Source: Duganella sacchari (GTDB taxonomy: Bacteria; Pseudomonadota; Gammaproteobacteria; Burkholderiales; Burkholderiaceae_D). From it: a stretch of 64,000 bases of DNA. Below, in pieces: positions 17,664 through 26,623 of the stretch. The stretch spans positions 124,001 through 188,000 of the forward strand of contig NZ_FRCX01000004.1 in the NCBI RefSeq assembly GCF_900143065.1, written 5' to 3'. Position numbers and translations under genes: made by a program. Within the stretch, counting starts at the first letter, position 1; every line of letters begins with the position of its first letter. A model generated the notes under the pieces. The model was not told where the DNA came from and made no database searches. It saw only the letters and a list, made by a program, of their open reading frames with translations.

Positions 17664-18371
17664 ATGATGAACAATCGTATTCAGCGTGTGCGGCACGAAA
17701 TCAAACGGCGGGAAGTTGAAGTGGTCAATGTCCAGCATCTGACCCCGAACTACGTCAGCGTAACATTCAAAGGCGAGACCTTACACGATTTCGTCTCCGC
17801 TTCCTATGACGACCATGTGAAATTCATGCTCAGCGACGCGGACCGGCGCGATTTCACGCCGCGCAGTTTTGACAACGTTGCGGGCGAGCTAACCATCGAG
17901 TTTGCGCTGCACGCGACCGGCGCCGCCTCTGACTGGGCACGTCAGGCCGCGCCCGGGCAGACCGCCGTCATTGCCGGTCCGCGCGGTTCGATGATTATCC
18001 CCATGGACTATGCCTGGCACGTGCTGGCCGGCGATGCCACCGCGCTGCCGGCGATACGCCGCCGCCTGGAAGAGCTGCCCGCAGACGCCAGGGTGCAGGT
18101 GCTGGTGGCCGGGGAAGAGGCGGCCACGCTGGTGTTCCGTAGCGAAGCGCAAGTCAACTTGCAGCGCTATACCGATGCAGAGACGCTGCTGAATGCCATC
18201 CGCGCGCTGTCACTGCCGGATGGCGATGGCTTCTTCTGGTTTGCCGGTGAAGCTGCCGCCGCCGCACAAGTGCGCGACATGGTGTTTGGCGACAAAGGGC
18301 ATCCGCGCGAGGCGGCCCGGATCTCGGCGTACTGGAAGCAGGGCGCTTCCGGCCACCACGAGGATCTGTAA
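17664..18371 (+). CDS. Siderophore-interacting protein (NAD(P)H-dependent ferric-chelate reductase family)
   Basis: About 235 residues. It shows the FAD-binding barrel of the SIP/ViuB family, with the flavin motif near R62 ('RDFTPRSFD'), then 'VIAGPRGSM' and a C-terminal 'FFWFAGEAAAAAQVRDMV' NAD(P)H-binding-like segment ending in 'YWKQGASGHHED'. These cytosolic flavoenzymes reduce ferric siderophores to free the iron. The ATG at 17664 is chosen over an upstream TTG. The divergent MarR gene probably controls it. A bidirectional hairpin follows the stop. No siderophore biosynthesis genes are in the window. Confidence 0.92.
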   Translation: MMNNRIQRVRHEIKRREVEVVNVQHLTPNYVSVTFKGETLHDFVSASYDDHVKFMLSDADRRDFTPRSFDNVAGELTIEFALHATGAASDWARQAAPGQTAVIAGPRGSMIIPMDYAWHVLAGDATALPAIRRRLEELPADARVQVLVAGEEAATLVFRSEAQVNLQRYTDAETLLNAIRALSLPDGDGFFWFAGEAAAAAQVRDMVFGDKGHPREAARISAYWKQGASGHHEDL

Positions 18372-18404
18372 GCGCCAGTGCCAGCCTTATGCTGGCACTG
18401 GCGC
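18372..18404. terminator. Strong hairpin between convergent genes, candidate bidirectional terminator
   Basis: A perfect 14-base stem (gcgccagtgccagc and its complement) with a CTTAT loop starts at the siderophore-interacting-protein stop and runs into the last codons of the convergent MFS gene. There is no run of T on either side, so it is not a classical intrinsic terminator; it may stop or protect both transcripts. Confidence 0.5.
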
Positions 18405-19694
18405 CGCTGCTAACGGCGAACGCTGGACAAACAATGCGGTCAGCATGCCGATTACGCAGACGCCCATCACGTAGTAGGCCGGGCCGAGCGGATCGTTTTT
18501 CATCATCAGCGTGACCACGACCGGCGTCAGGCCGCCAAAAATGGCGTAGGACAGGTTGTACGAGAACGACAGGCCGGTAAAGCGCACCTGGGCCGGGAAG
18601 GCCTGCACCAGCACGCAAGGCACGGCGCCGACCACGCCGACGCAGAAGCCGGTCAGGCCGTACAGCGGCAACAGCAGCTCGGGCTGGGTGCGCAGCGTGG
18701 TGTAGAACACGTAGGTGCAAATTGCCAGCAGCAGGGAGCCCACGAACAGCACCGGCTTGGCGCCCAGCCGGTCGGCCAGCACGCCGTAGGTGATGCAACC
18801 CAGGGCCAGGCCCAGCGTGGCGACGGTATTGGCGATCAGCGAAGTGCGCGCGTCGATATGGTAGACCTTTTGCAGCAGCGCGGGCGTCATCAGGATCACC
18901 ACCACGATGCCGGCCGACAGCAGCCAGGTCAGCAGCATGGAAATCACTGTGGCGCTGCGATGGTTGCGCAGCACGGCTTTCAACGGCATCTCGCCAGCCA
19001 GCGCCTTGCGTTGTGCCATCTCGGCAAATACCGGCGTTTCGTGCAGCCAGCGGCGCAGATACATGGCGCCCAGGCCAAACACGCCACCCAGCAGGAAGGG
19101 CATGCGCCAGGCACCGGCCAGCACTTCATCCGGTTTGTAGGCGGTGTTGAGGGCGGTCGCTACCAATGAACCCAGCAGGATGCCGAAGGTCAGGCCCGCG
19201 GTCAGCACGCCGCAGGCGTAGCCCGTGTAGCGCGACGGTACGTGCTCGGACACGAACACCCAGGCGCCCGGCACTTCGCCGCCGACCGCCGCGCCTTGCA
19301 GCACGCGCATCAGCAACAGCAGCAGCGGCGCGGCCAGGCCGATGTTGGCGTAGGTCGGCAGCAGGCCGATGGTCAGCGTCGGCACTGCCATCAACAGGAT
19401 CGACAGTGTAAACATGCGCTTGCGGCCCAGCAGGTCGCCAAAGTGCGCCATGACGATGCCGCCCAGCGGCCGCACCACGTAGCCGGCGGCGAAGATGCCA
19501 AAGGTCTGTAGCGAGCGCAGCCAGTCCGGCATTTCGGCCGGGAAGAACAATTGGCCGATGGCGTTGGCAAAGAAGACGAAGATGATGAAATCGTAGAATT
19601 CCAGCGCGCCGCCCAGGGCGGCAAGGGACAGGGTTTTGTAGTCCTGGCCGGTCAACGGGCGTGCCGCATTGGCCGGGAAGGTGGTGTCGGTCAT
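18387..19694 (-). CDS. MFS transporter, metabolite:H+ symporter type
   Basis: A 435-residue, 12-helix transporter. 'GALEFYDFIIFVFFA' in helix 1 and the loop motif 'GDLLGRKRMFTLS' are typical of the metabolite:H+ symporter (ProP/citrate/alpha-ketoglutarate) subfamily. Another copy, 'ADRLGAKPVLF', marks the start of the second half. It should import a small organic acid or zwitterion with protons across the inner membrane; the substrate cannot be told. Its last codons form one arm of the hairpin with the convergent gene. An AAGAGA sequence precedes the ATG. Confidence 0.9.
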   Translation of the reverse strand: MTDTTFPANAARPLTGQDYKTLSLAALGGALEFYDFIIFVFFANAIGQLFFPAEMPDWLRSLQTFGIFAAGYVVRPLGGIVMAHFGDLLGRKRMFTLSILLMAVPTLTIGLLPTYANIGLAAPLLLLLMRVLQGAAVGGEVPGAWVFVSEHVPSRYTGYACGVLTAGLTFGILLGSLVATALNTAYKPDEVLAGAWRMPFLLGGVFGLGAMYLRRWLHETPVFAEMAQRKALAGEMPLKAVLRNHRSATVISMLLTWLLSAGIVVVILMTPALLQKVYHIDARTSLIANTVATLGLALGCITYGVLADRLGAKPVLFVGSLLLAICTYVFYTTLRTQPELLLPLYGLTGFCVGVVGAVPCVLVQAFPAQVRFTGLSFSYNLSYAIFGGLTPVVVTLMMKNDPLGPAYYVMGVCVIGMLTALFVQRSPLAAAPVPA

Positions 19695-19836
19695 GTGCAG
19701 GTCTCTTCTTGTAGTTGGATGACGTGTGTAGCATACGGTATTCTGGCCGCCATCGTTACAACTTAGTGCGTTCCCGCACGGCGCTCCCTGCGGTAGAATC
19801 CGAAAATTGGATTTCGTCCATCAACAGGAGGCAGAA

Positions 19837-20079
19837 ATGTCTACCAAGCAAACTTTTCGCCCGGACTTTCAGTCGTCCGAGGTGGTAGAGGCCGGCATTG
19901 AGCTGGCTGACCAGGTTGGCCCCGAGAGTGCGGCCGAATACCTCAGCCACCGTGGCGTACTGGAAAGCGTGATCAAACGCGTTATTTCCGAGCCGGAACA
20001 TCGCCGCAATCCGGGCCGCCTGCGGTCGCGCGATGAGCGGCTCATCGAAGAGGGCAGCCGCTTTAAATACATTCCTTAA
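19837..20079 (+). CDS. Small conserved-looking protein of unknown function (80 aa)
   Basis: An 80-residue soluble protein preceded by a near-perfect AGGAGG ribosome-binding site seven bases before the ATG, which makes it a confident gene. The sequence is amphipathic and helical ('EVVEAGIELADQVGPESAAEYL'), then basic ('HRRNPGRLRSRDERLIEEG'). There is no signal peptide, membrane segment or cysteine. I do not recognise a family. A TAGAAT -10-like hexamer lies about 40 bases upstream. It stands alone between the divergent MFS gene and the Crp-type regulator. Confidence 0.8.
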   Translation: MSTKQTFRPDFQSSEVVEAGIELADQVGPESAAEYLSHRGVLESVIKRVISEPEHRRNPGRLRSRDERLIEEGSRFKYIP

Positions 20080-20247
20080 AGCAATCGATTGCGTTGCGTG
20101 GCCGCTACCTTATTGCCGGGGTAGGAATAGGCCCACAAACTACTATGTTCCTAACCTACATAAGGCGTGACTGTGCTCCTATAATCCAGCGTACATAGCG
20201 CGGCTATAGTGTTAATCATCCAACACAGACCTGAGATGAGGAACGCC

Positions 20248-20991
20248 ATGTACGCAGCCAACCAGACTTCCGTTTCCGCCAGCATCCCACGGGCGATGCA
20301 AAACACCGCCGCACCAGCGATCAGCCTGACCGGCGCCCAGCAAAACGAACTGCTGCGCGCACTGTCGCGTGAAGAGTTGCTGGATCTGTTCGTGCACCTG
20401 GATCTGGTTCCGCTGGAAGCAGGCAAACGCTTGTTTGAAGGTGGCGGAGCGATGGAATACGCTTACTTCCCGACCAACGCCATCGTCTCGCTGCAGTACG
20501 TGACGGAAGACGGCGGCGCCGCTGAAGTGGCGGTGGTCGGCCGCGAAGGCGTGGTCGGCGTCACCATGTATGAAAACGAACGCGCCAACTGCTGCGCCGT
20601 GGTGCAGACCGCAGGCTACGGCTACCGCATCAAATCGGCCGTACTGCGCCAGGCCTTCTTCAGCGGCGGCGCGCTGGCGCAACAGCTGATGCGCCATACC
20701 AGCGCGCTGTTTGCCCAGCTGGCCCAGACCGTGGCTGGCGTGCGTCACGGCAGCATTGAACAGCGCCTGTGCCGCTGGCTGCTGGAGCGCCTGGACCGCT
20801 CGCTGTCGAACGAACTGAAAGTGACGCAGGAGATGATCGCCAATATGCTGGGCGTGCGCCGTGAATCCATCACCTGCTGCGCCGGCAAGCTGCAGGAAGA
20901 AGGCCTGATCGAATACCGTCGCGGCACCGTTACCGTCATCGACCGTCATGCCATGGAGCGCCGCGCTGGCGGCTGCTACTCCCCAGTCTAA
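20248..20991 (+). CDS. Crp/Fnr-family transcriptional regulator
   Basis: About 247 residues: a cyclic-nucleotide-binding-like beta-barrel ('LEAGKRLFEGGGAMEYAYFP') and a C-terminal winged helix with recognition helix 'VRRESITCCAGKLQEEGLIEYR'. The two cysteines in the recognition helix are unusual in place but not a cluster; the N-terminal Fe-S cysteines of FNR are absent, so it is not an FNR. The effector is unknown. The ATG at 20248 is chosen because GAGGA precedes it by 6 bases; an ATG at 20236 and a GTG at 20209 are weaker. Its stop overlaps a small convergent ORF. Confidence 0.88.
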   Translation: MYAANQTSVSASIPRAMQNTAAPAISLTGAQQNELLRALSREELLDLFVHLDLVPLEAGKRLFEGGGAMEYAYFPTNAIVSLQYVTEDGGAAEVAVVGREGVVGVTMYENERANCCAVVQTAGYGYRIKSAVLRQAFFSGGALAQQLMRHTSALFAQLAQTVAGVRHGSIEQRLCRWLLERLDRSLSNELKVTQEMIANMLGVRRESITCCAGKLQEEGLIEYRRGTVTVIDRHAMERRAGGCYSPV

Positions 20992-21194
20992 TGCAGGTAA
21001 CGCGGCGCATGCTGGAGCTGATCCAGCTTGCGCTGCACCAGCTGATACCACGCCTGCGCCCAGCGCGCCGCTGATTGCGATTCTTCCAGCGTCGCCGCCG
21101 ATATCGTCCGCCGTACCGCCACCATCTGCCTGTGCATTGCATAAGCGGCAGGGTGGTATTTGCGTGGTTTGATGATGTTGGTTTGCGTATCCAT
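20988..21194 (-). CDS. Possible small protein (68 aa), unknown
   Basis: A 68-codon ORF convergent with the Crp-type gene (4-base overlap). Codon choice is G/C-ending and the protein looks like a real helical polypeptide ('LEESQSAARWAQAWYQLVQRKLDQL'). It has no cysteine cluster, signal peptide or membrane segment. The ribosome-binding site is poor, so it may be a chance ORF. The region 21195-21339 up to the desaturase gene holds nothing else recognisable. Confidence 0.45.
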   Translation of the reverse strand: MDTQTNIIKPRKYHPAAYAMHRQMVAVRRTISAATLEESQSAARWAQAWYQLVQRKLDQLQHAPRYLH

Positions 21195-21339
21195 GACTGC
21201 AATTGTGCGCGCCGCACCTGGCTGCGGCTGTACGCTGTCTCACCTACACAAAATCCGCATAAAGAAGCGCGATTTAATTCGTTTCCACCATTGGCAGCGC
21301 TACCTATACTCGGCCCTGAGATGATTACCGAGGGTAGCG

Positions 21340-22287
21340 ATGCAGGCCTGGATAGACGCACAGCAGCAAGCCGAAGTTGTCGCCGAACGTACCCGTACGT
21401 TCTGGCGCGGTGAATGGCCGACCTGGATGCTGATTGTGGTGATCCACGGCGGCTGGCTGGCGACACTGGCCTGGTGGCCGGTGCTGGGGACGCCGCTGGC
21501 GACCTTGCTCATGATCTGGTGGTGCGCCTGGTATATGTCGCTTCAGCATGAGCTGATTCACGGCCATCCCACGCGCTGGCCGTGGCTCAACCGCCTGTTT
21601 GGCTATGTGCCGCTGGCGGTATGGTATCCATATGAAATCTACCGCGAGACCCACCTGCGTCACCATGATGATTTCAACCTGACCATGCCGGCACTGGACG
21701 CCGAAAGTACCTATGTGTCGCCTGCCGAGTGGGCGGCGATGAGCAAACCGCTGCGCGCCATCCACTGGCTGAACAAGACCTTCTGGGGACGGCTGGCGGT
21801 CGGCCCGGCACTGGCCATCACGACGACGTGCGGTGGCGCGGTACGCAAGCTGGCGCGCGGTGATCTGCGCGATGCCGGTGTCTGGCTGCGGCATCTGGCC
21901 TTGCTGGCCGCCTTGCTGTGGTGGGTGGAGACGGCGTTTGGCGTATCGGCGCTGTGGTACGTGCTGGCGATTTCATATCCGGCGCAATCGCTGGCGATGA
22001 TACGCTCCTATTACGAACATCGTCCGGCTGAGGACCACAAGCAGCGCATTGTGCTGAATGAAGCAGGCCTCGTGTTCCGCCTGCTGTTCCTGAATAATAA
22101 TCTGCACCTGGTGCATCACGACCTGCCATCATTGCCGTGGTATTTACTGCCGCGTGTGTATGAAGCGCGCCGCGCGGCCTATAATGCCCGCAGCGGCGGC
22201 TTCCAGATCAACGGTTACGGTGAGCTGATGCGCCGCTTTGGCTTCCGTCCGATTGACGCACCTGTCCACCCGCGCATGCCCGAATGA
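21340..22287 (+). CDS. Membrane fatty-acid desaturase / hydroxylase family protein
   Basis: A 315-residue integral membrane protein with the three histidine boxes of the FA_desaturase family: 'HELIHGH', 'HLRHH' and 'HLVHHD'. These bind a diiron centre that uses O2 to desaturate or hydroxylate lipid chains. About four to five membrane segments are visible. Its stop overlaps the ATG of the next gene, a PhnD-like protein, so the two are coupled. The exact lipid is unknown; the box spacing also suits carotenoid- or beta-carotene-type hydroxylases. Confidence 0.9.
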   Translation: MQAWIDAQQQAEVVAERTRTFWRGEWPTWMLIVVIHGGWLATLAWWPVLGTPLATLLMIWWCAWYMSLQHELIHGHPTRWPWLNRLFGYVPLAVWYPYEIYRETHLRHHDDFNLTMPALDAESTYVSPAEWAAMSKPLRAIHWLNKTFWGRLAVGPALAITTTCGGAVRKLARGDLRDAGVWLRHLALLAALLWWVETAFGVSALWYVLAISYPAQSLAMIRSYYEHRPAEDHKQRIVLNEAGLVFRLLFLNNNLHLVHHDLPSLPWYLLPRVYEARRAAYNARSGGFQINGYGELMRRFGFRPIDAPVHPRMPE

Positions 22288-23078
22288 ACTGGAAAGCTGC
22301 ACTGCCGATGTATAACCTGTCGCCCCGCATCCAGCGGGAGTACGAGGCATTGCTGGCGCGTCTGCTGGTGGATGGCGGCGTGCGTGACAGGGTGGAGCTG
22401 CTGGCCGCGCCGGAGCTGCATGCGTTCTGGCGGCGTCCCGACACGCTGGTCTCGCAGACCTGCGGCTATCCCTACATGACCATGTTGCGCGGCGAGGTGA
22501 CGCTGCTGGCCACGCCATCCTTCGCATTCTTCGGCTGTGAGGGCAGCGACTACTCAAGCCTGATCGTGGTGCGCGCCGGCAGCAGGGCGCAGACGCTGGC
22601 CGATCTGCGTGGCGGCATTGCCGCCGCCAACGATGTACATTCCAACAGCGGCATGAACGTGCTGCGCCACGCCGTGGCGCCGCTGGCGCGCGATGGCCGG
22701 TTCTTTGGCGAGGTCAAATGGTCGGGCAGCCACGTCGCCAGCTTGCGCATGGTGCGCGATGGCGAGGCGGACGTTGCCGCCATCGACTGCGTTACGTATG
22801 GCTATCTGCTTGACGCCGCGCCAGACAGCGTAGCTGGCGTCAGGATTTTGCAGAGCTCCGCGCCGTCGCCAGGATTGCCGCTGGTGGCCGGGCGCGATGT
22901 GCCATCAGACCTGATCGACCGTCTGCGTGCGGCATTATTGGCGCCCAGCCCAGCGCTGCGCGCGCACATGACGGCGCTGCGTATCAACGGCTTCGAATAT
23001 CGTGCCGAAGAAGACTATCAGCGTATCCTGCACATCGAGGCGGCGGCGGAGCGCGCCGCCTACCCGCTACTCATGTAG
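22284..23078 (+). CDS. PhnD-like solute-binding-fold protein without signal peptide
   Basis: A 264-residue protein with the periplasmic-binding-protein type-2 fold of the phosphonate-binding PhnD family: 'LVSQTCGYPYMTML', 'SLIVVRAGS', 'TLADLRGGIAAANDVHSNSG' and 'VAAIDCVTYGYL'. There is no signal peptide or lipobox, and no ABC permease or ATPase gene is nearby, so a transport role is doubtful. Its ATG lies in the stop of the desaturase gene. It may be a cytoplasmic sensor or binding protein; that is inference. Confidence 0.8.
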   Translation: MNWKAALPMYNLSPRIQREYEALLARLLVDGGVRDRVELLAAPELHAFWRRPDTLVSQTCGYPYMTMLRGEVTLLATPSFAFFGCEGSDYSSLIVVRAGSRAQTLADLRGGIAAANDVHSNSGMNVLRHAVAPLARDGRFFGEVKWSGSHVASLRMVRDGEADVAAIDCVTYGYLLDAAPDSVAGVRILQSSAPSPGLPLVAGRDVPSDLIDRLRAALLAPSPALRAHMTALRINGFEYRAEEDYQRILHIEAAAERAAYPLLM

Positions 23079-23095
23079 TTGAATGGAGGTTCATC

Positions 23096-24121
23096 ATGAA
23101 TTTCAAGCGTCTAGGAAAATCTGGCCTGCGGGTGCCGGAGCTGAGTTTTGGCACGGCGACCTTTGGTGGTGGCAATGACTTTTTCAAAGCCTGGGGCAGC
23201 ACGGATACCAGCGGCGCCGCGCGCCTCATCGATGTCTGCCTTGAGCATGGCGTGTCGATGTTCGATACCGCCGATGTCTATTCGGACGGTCTGGCGGAAC
23301 AAATCCTCGGCGAGGCCATCAAGGGCAAGCGCAATCGCCTGCTGATCTCGACCAAGGTCACTTTCCCTACCGGCCAGGGGCCGAACGATTACGGTTCCTC
23401 ACGCCAGCACATCATCGAAGCCGTCAACAAGTCCTTGCAGCGCTTGCAGGTAGAGCATATCGACCTGCTGCAGCTGCACGGCCAGGACTACAACACGCCC
23501 GTCGAAGAAACCCTGTCAACGCTGGATCAACTGGTCCGCGAAGGCAAGGTGCGCTACGTCGGCGCCTCCAATTTCTCCGGCTGGCACTTGATGAAGTCCC
23601 TGGCGACCTCGGAGCGCTATGGCTATCCGCGTCACGTGGCGCATCAGATTTACTACTCGCTGCTCAACCGCGACTATGAGTGGGAACTGGCGCCGCTGGC
23701 GGAAGACCAGGGCGTGGGCGCCGTGGTCTGGAGTCCGCTGGGCTGGGGCAAACTGACGGGTAAAATCCGCCGCGGCCAGCCTGCCAAGCCGGGCACGCGC
23801 GCACATGATATCGCCGGCACCGGGCCGCACTTCGAAGAAGAACGCCTGTTCCGCATTATCGATGCGCTGGACGTGGTGGCCGAACAAACCGGCAAGTCGA
23901 TCCCCCAGATTGCCCTCAACTGGCTGCTTGGCAAGCGCACCGTGTCCAACGTGATTATTGGCGCGCGCGACGAGAAGCAGCTCATCGAGAATATTGGCGC
24001 CACCGGCTGGTCGTTGACGCCGGAGCAGAACGCGCTGCTGGAAGCCGCCAGCGATGTGCCGCCGGCCTACCCGGTCTGGCATCAGCGCAGCTTTGCCATC
24101 CTCAACGAGCGCGACGCCTAG
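23096..24121 (+). CDS. Aldo/keto reductase
   Basis: A 341-residue TIM-barrel oxidoreductase. The catalytic tetrad is visible in 'FDTADVYSDG' (Asp, Tyr), 'STKVTF' (Lys) and 'LLQLHGQD' (His), and 'VIIGARDEKQL' binds NADP(H). It reduces aldehydes or ketones; the substrate is unknown. It lies 17 bases after the PhnD-like gene with a GGAGG ribosome-binding site and probably belongs to that operon. It overlaps the convergent TonB receptor stop by 4 bases. Confidence 0.93.
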   Translation: MNFKRLGKSGLRVPELSFGTATFGGGNDFFKAWGSTDTSGAARLIDVCLEHGVSMFDTADVYSDGLAEQILGEAIKGKRNRLLISTKVTFPTGQGPNDYGSSRQHIIEAVNKSLQRLQVEHIDLLQLHGQDYNTPVEETLSTLDQLVREGKVRYVGASNFSGWHLMKSLATSERYGYPRHVAHQIYYSLLNRDYEWELAPLAEDQGVGAVVWSPLGWGKLTGKIRRGQPAKPGTRAHDIAGTGPHFEEERLFRIIDALDVVAEQTGKSIPQIALNWLLGKRTVSNVIIGARDEKQLIENIGATGWSLTPEQNALLEAASDVPPAYPVWHQRSFAILNERDA

Positions 24122-26190
24122 AAGTTTTTAATCAGCGTCGCCCGCAGCGACCGCGATTCGATAGGATGGAAGTGGATGTCAGCCACTGGCGCCGCTTCTC
24201 CCTTCAACTGCGATTCATAGTAGTAGTCGATCGCCGAATCGCGCCGGTTGGTGATGTTGAAGGCTTCCAGCTCCAGCGTCAGTCCCTTGCGTATCTTCCA
24301 GCCGATGCGGCCATTCAGCGTCATGCTGGCTTGCGAGCGGACGCTGTTATCTTCAAGCAGCGGACGGGGGCCGAAATAGCGCAGCTTCAATGAGCCGGAC
24401 CATGGCCCGCCATCGTCCACGGTCACCGCCAGCTGGCCAGTGCCTTCAATCGCGCCGGGGATGTAGCTGCCTTCGTCCTGTTGGCCACGCGAGCGAGCGC
24501 GGGCATAGGCCAGGTCCAGGTCCACCGACAGCCATTTCAAGGGCTTGTAATAGTTGGAGAATTCCACCCCATAGCGGCGGCTTGGCGGGCCGGCTTCGGT
24601 ACCGCCTGCATCGCCCACGTAGGTCAGCTCAGAATCGAAGTCGAGGCGATACAGGGACAGCGAAGTCTGCAAGCCCGGCAGCCATGCCGTGCGGGCGCCA
24701 AGTTCCATGCCACGTGAACGTACCAGCGGCTGCACCTTGTCGGCCGCCAGTCCGGTCTTGGGATCGATGGTGATGACCGTGCCGCGCGCATCGTTGCTAT
24801 GGAAGCCGCTGCCGACGTTGGCGTAGACCTCGGCGCTTTGCCATGGCCCGTAGATCAGGCTCAGACTCGGACTGGCCAGATGGTCGCTGCTCTTGCCCGA
24901 ATTGGCGGCGATGCTGCTCTGCACGTCGAAGCGATAGCTGTCCAGCCGGACGCCCGCCACCGTGCGGAAGGCGGTATTCCAGCGCGTGTTATTTTCAAGG
25001 TAGACGGCGGCACTGGACTCAACGATGTGGTCTTGCCGCGTGGTCGACAGCGGGCGGCGCGCCTGCGTGCTGTAGAGCCCATTGAAGATGTTGTCGTTCT
25101 GGAGCTGCACGCCGACAGTGGTTTCGCTGTTGCCGGTGTCGGTGTGCTGGTGCCAGCTGTGCGAGGCATTCAGGCCGCTCGTCACGCGCTTGTCCGGCTG
25201 TGCAAACTGGTCGCCGTGCACCGGATCTTCCATGAAGTAGGTGAAGTCGGACCACAGGTCCAGCTGGTTGGCGATGATGTAGGCGTTGACTCTGGAGGCG
25301 CTGTCTTCCGCCGTACGGCGCCATGCGCCGGAAAGGCTGTAGCGATGGGCCTTGCCGCCATCCGTATTGTCGATGGCGTCGTTGCGGCCAAGCTGGCCTT
25401 CCTGCACGGCGCGCAGTGGAATCTGGTCGGTGGCGTTCCAGTCGGCCTTGTACGCCATCAGGCTGAGATTGAAACCGTTATTGGCGTAGCCTTCGCTGTA
25501 GCGCAGCACCGCGTTCAGTTTTTGATAGTCGTCGGGACGCGTGAACGGGCCGTCGTTGTGCAGGGCTTCGATCGCGTACAGCAGGCTGCCGCGCTGCGTC
25601 TCCAGCGAATTGGCCACCATTGCGCGGCCATAGCCATTCTGCCCGCCGGACACGCTGGCGACGCCTTGCAGCAAGCGGTTGGCATACACCACCGACGCGG
25701 CGCCTGCGGAGGCGAAATCGCCTTCTTCGGCGGAGTAGGGACCTTTTTTGTAGTCCAGCCGCACGGCCAGTTCGGGTATCAGGAAATTCAGGTCGGTCCA
25801 GCCCTGGCCATGGGCGTGGCTGCGCTGGTTGACGGGCATGCCGTCGACGCTGGTGCGCAAGTCCGTGCCATGATCGAGATTGAAACCGCGCAGATAAAAC
25901 TGATTGGCCTTGCCTTCGCCGCTATGCTGGCTGACGATCAGGCCGGGCGCCGCTTCCAGAATCTCGCCGGGACGATAAACGGTGCGTGCCGCCAGTTCCT
26001 CCTGCGTTACCGTGCCGGCGCTGGCGGCATCGGCAACGCCAAGCTGGTTGGTGCGCGAACCGTCCACCAGGATGCGCTGCATGATCTGGTCATCGGCATG
26101 GGCCGAGCCCAATGCCAGCAGGAGTGCGTACTTAAGGGGCGATTTGATCGATGCTGTTTTGATCGAAGAGGAGCGTCTGGACAGGGCCAT
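24118..26190 (-). CDS. TonB-dependent outer-membrane receptor (peptidase-linked)
   Basis: A 690-residue receptor. A plug domain ('NQFYLRGFNLDHGTDLRTSVDGMPVN') is followed by a 22-strand barrel ending in an aromatic residue ('TLIKNF'). The first 30 residues contain a hydrophobic signal-like segment ('YALLLALGSAHA'). The listed ATG lies 59 bases inside the upstream DUF6702-like gene, so the true start may be a later codon; this is unresolved. It is last in an operon after an M1 peptidase and the small periplasmic protein, suggesting uptake of a peptide or peptide-bound metal made available by the peptidase. Confidence 0.9.
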   Translation of the reverse strand: MALSRRSSSIKTASIKSPLKYALLLALGSAHADDQIMQRILVDGSRTNQLGVADAASAGTVTQEELAARTVYRPGEILEAAPGLIVSQHSGEGKANQFYLRGFNLDHGTDLRTSVDGMPVNQRSHAHGQGWTDLNFLIPELAVRLDYKKGPYSAEEGDFASAGAASVVYANRLLQGVASVSGGQNGYGRAMVANSLETQRGSLLYAIEALHNDGPFTRPDDYQKLNAVLRYSEGYANNGFNLSLMAYKADWNATDQIPLRAVQEGQLGRNDAIDNTDGGKAHRYSLSGAWRRTAEDSASRVNAYIIANQLDLWSDFTYFMEDPVHGDQFAQPDKRVTSGLNASHSWHQHTDTGNSETTVGVQLQNDNIFNGLYSTQARRPLSTTRQDHIVESSAAVYLENNTRWNTAFRTVAGVRLDSYRFDVQSSIAANSGKSSDHLASPSLSLIYGPWQSAEVYANVGSGFHSNDARGTVITIDPKTGLAADKVQPLVRSRGMELGARTAWLPGLQTSLSLYRLDFDSELTYVGDAGGTEAGPPSRRYGVEFSNYYKPLKWLSVDLDLAYARARSRGQQDEGSYIPGAIEGTGQLAVTVDDGGPWSGSLKLRYFGPRPLLEDNSVRSQASMTLNGRIGWKIRKGLTLELEAFNITNRRDSAIDYYYESQLKGEAAPVADIHFHPIESRSLRATLIKNF

Positions 26191-26623
26191 TGGTTTGCAC
26201 GTTCACGGTGTTCTTTTGCGAAGGCAGGAAGTCTATCAGCAAACCATTGTGAATGCGGCTGCCTTTTTCAAGTTTCACGTGCGGGATTTCCTGAAAGATG
26301 AGCACTGTGTCGGCATCGACTTTATAGCCCACCCATTGCAGCGGCAGGCGCTGGTGGTTCGCATCTTCCAGATAGAACTGTTTTTCCACGTAGCGCCGCA
26401 GCGGCGCCTCACTGTCCGCGCGTCCCAGGTCGAACTGGCGGCCATAGAGGCTGGTCAGCAGCGTGGCGAGATCGTGCGCAGTGTAGCTGTGCACGATCTC
26501 GGTGCTGCCGGTGCGCTCGTTGTAGCTGATGTCCGCTATGCCCATGTGGAAGTTATGGGCGTGAGCAGCCGTGCTGGATAAGGCCAGCACGGTAGCGGCA
26601 ACAAGGCACAGGCGGCGTATCAC
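26132..26623 (-). CDS. DUF6702-like secreted protein
   Basis: A 163-residue protein with a clear N-terminal signal peptide ('LCLVAATVLALSSTAAHA') and a mature domain starting 'HNFHMGIADISYNERTGS'. That start is typical of small periplasmic proteins found with M1 metallopeptidases (DUF6702, from memory). The start is a GTG overlapping the M1 peptidase stop (GTGA). Its 3' end overlaps the listed start of the receptor. Function is unknown; the conserved aromatic/His N-terminus could bind metal. Confidence 0.8.
   Translation of the reverse strand: MIRRLCLVAATVLALSSTAAHAHNFHMGIADISYNERTGSTEIVHSYTAHDLATLLTSLYGRQFDLGRADSEAPLRRYVEKQFYLEDANHQRLPLQWVGYKVDADTVLIFQEIPHVKLEKGSRIHNGLLIDFLPSQKNTVNVQTNGPVQTLLFDQNSIDQIAP

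Noticed and set aside
20082..20093. Perfect 12-base palindrome GCAATCGATTGC after the 80-residue gene
   Set aside because: It is isolated, has no loop for a hairpin and no second copy; likely chance.
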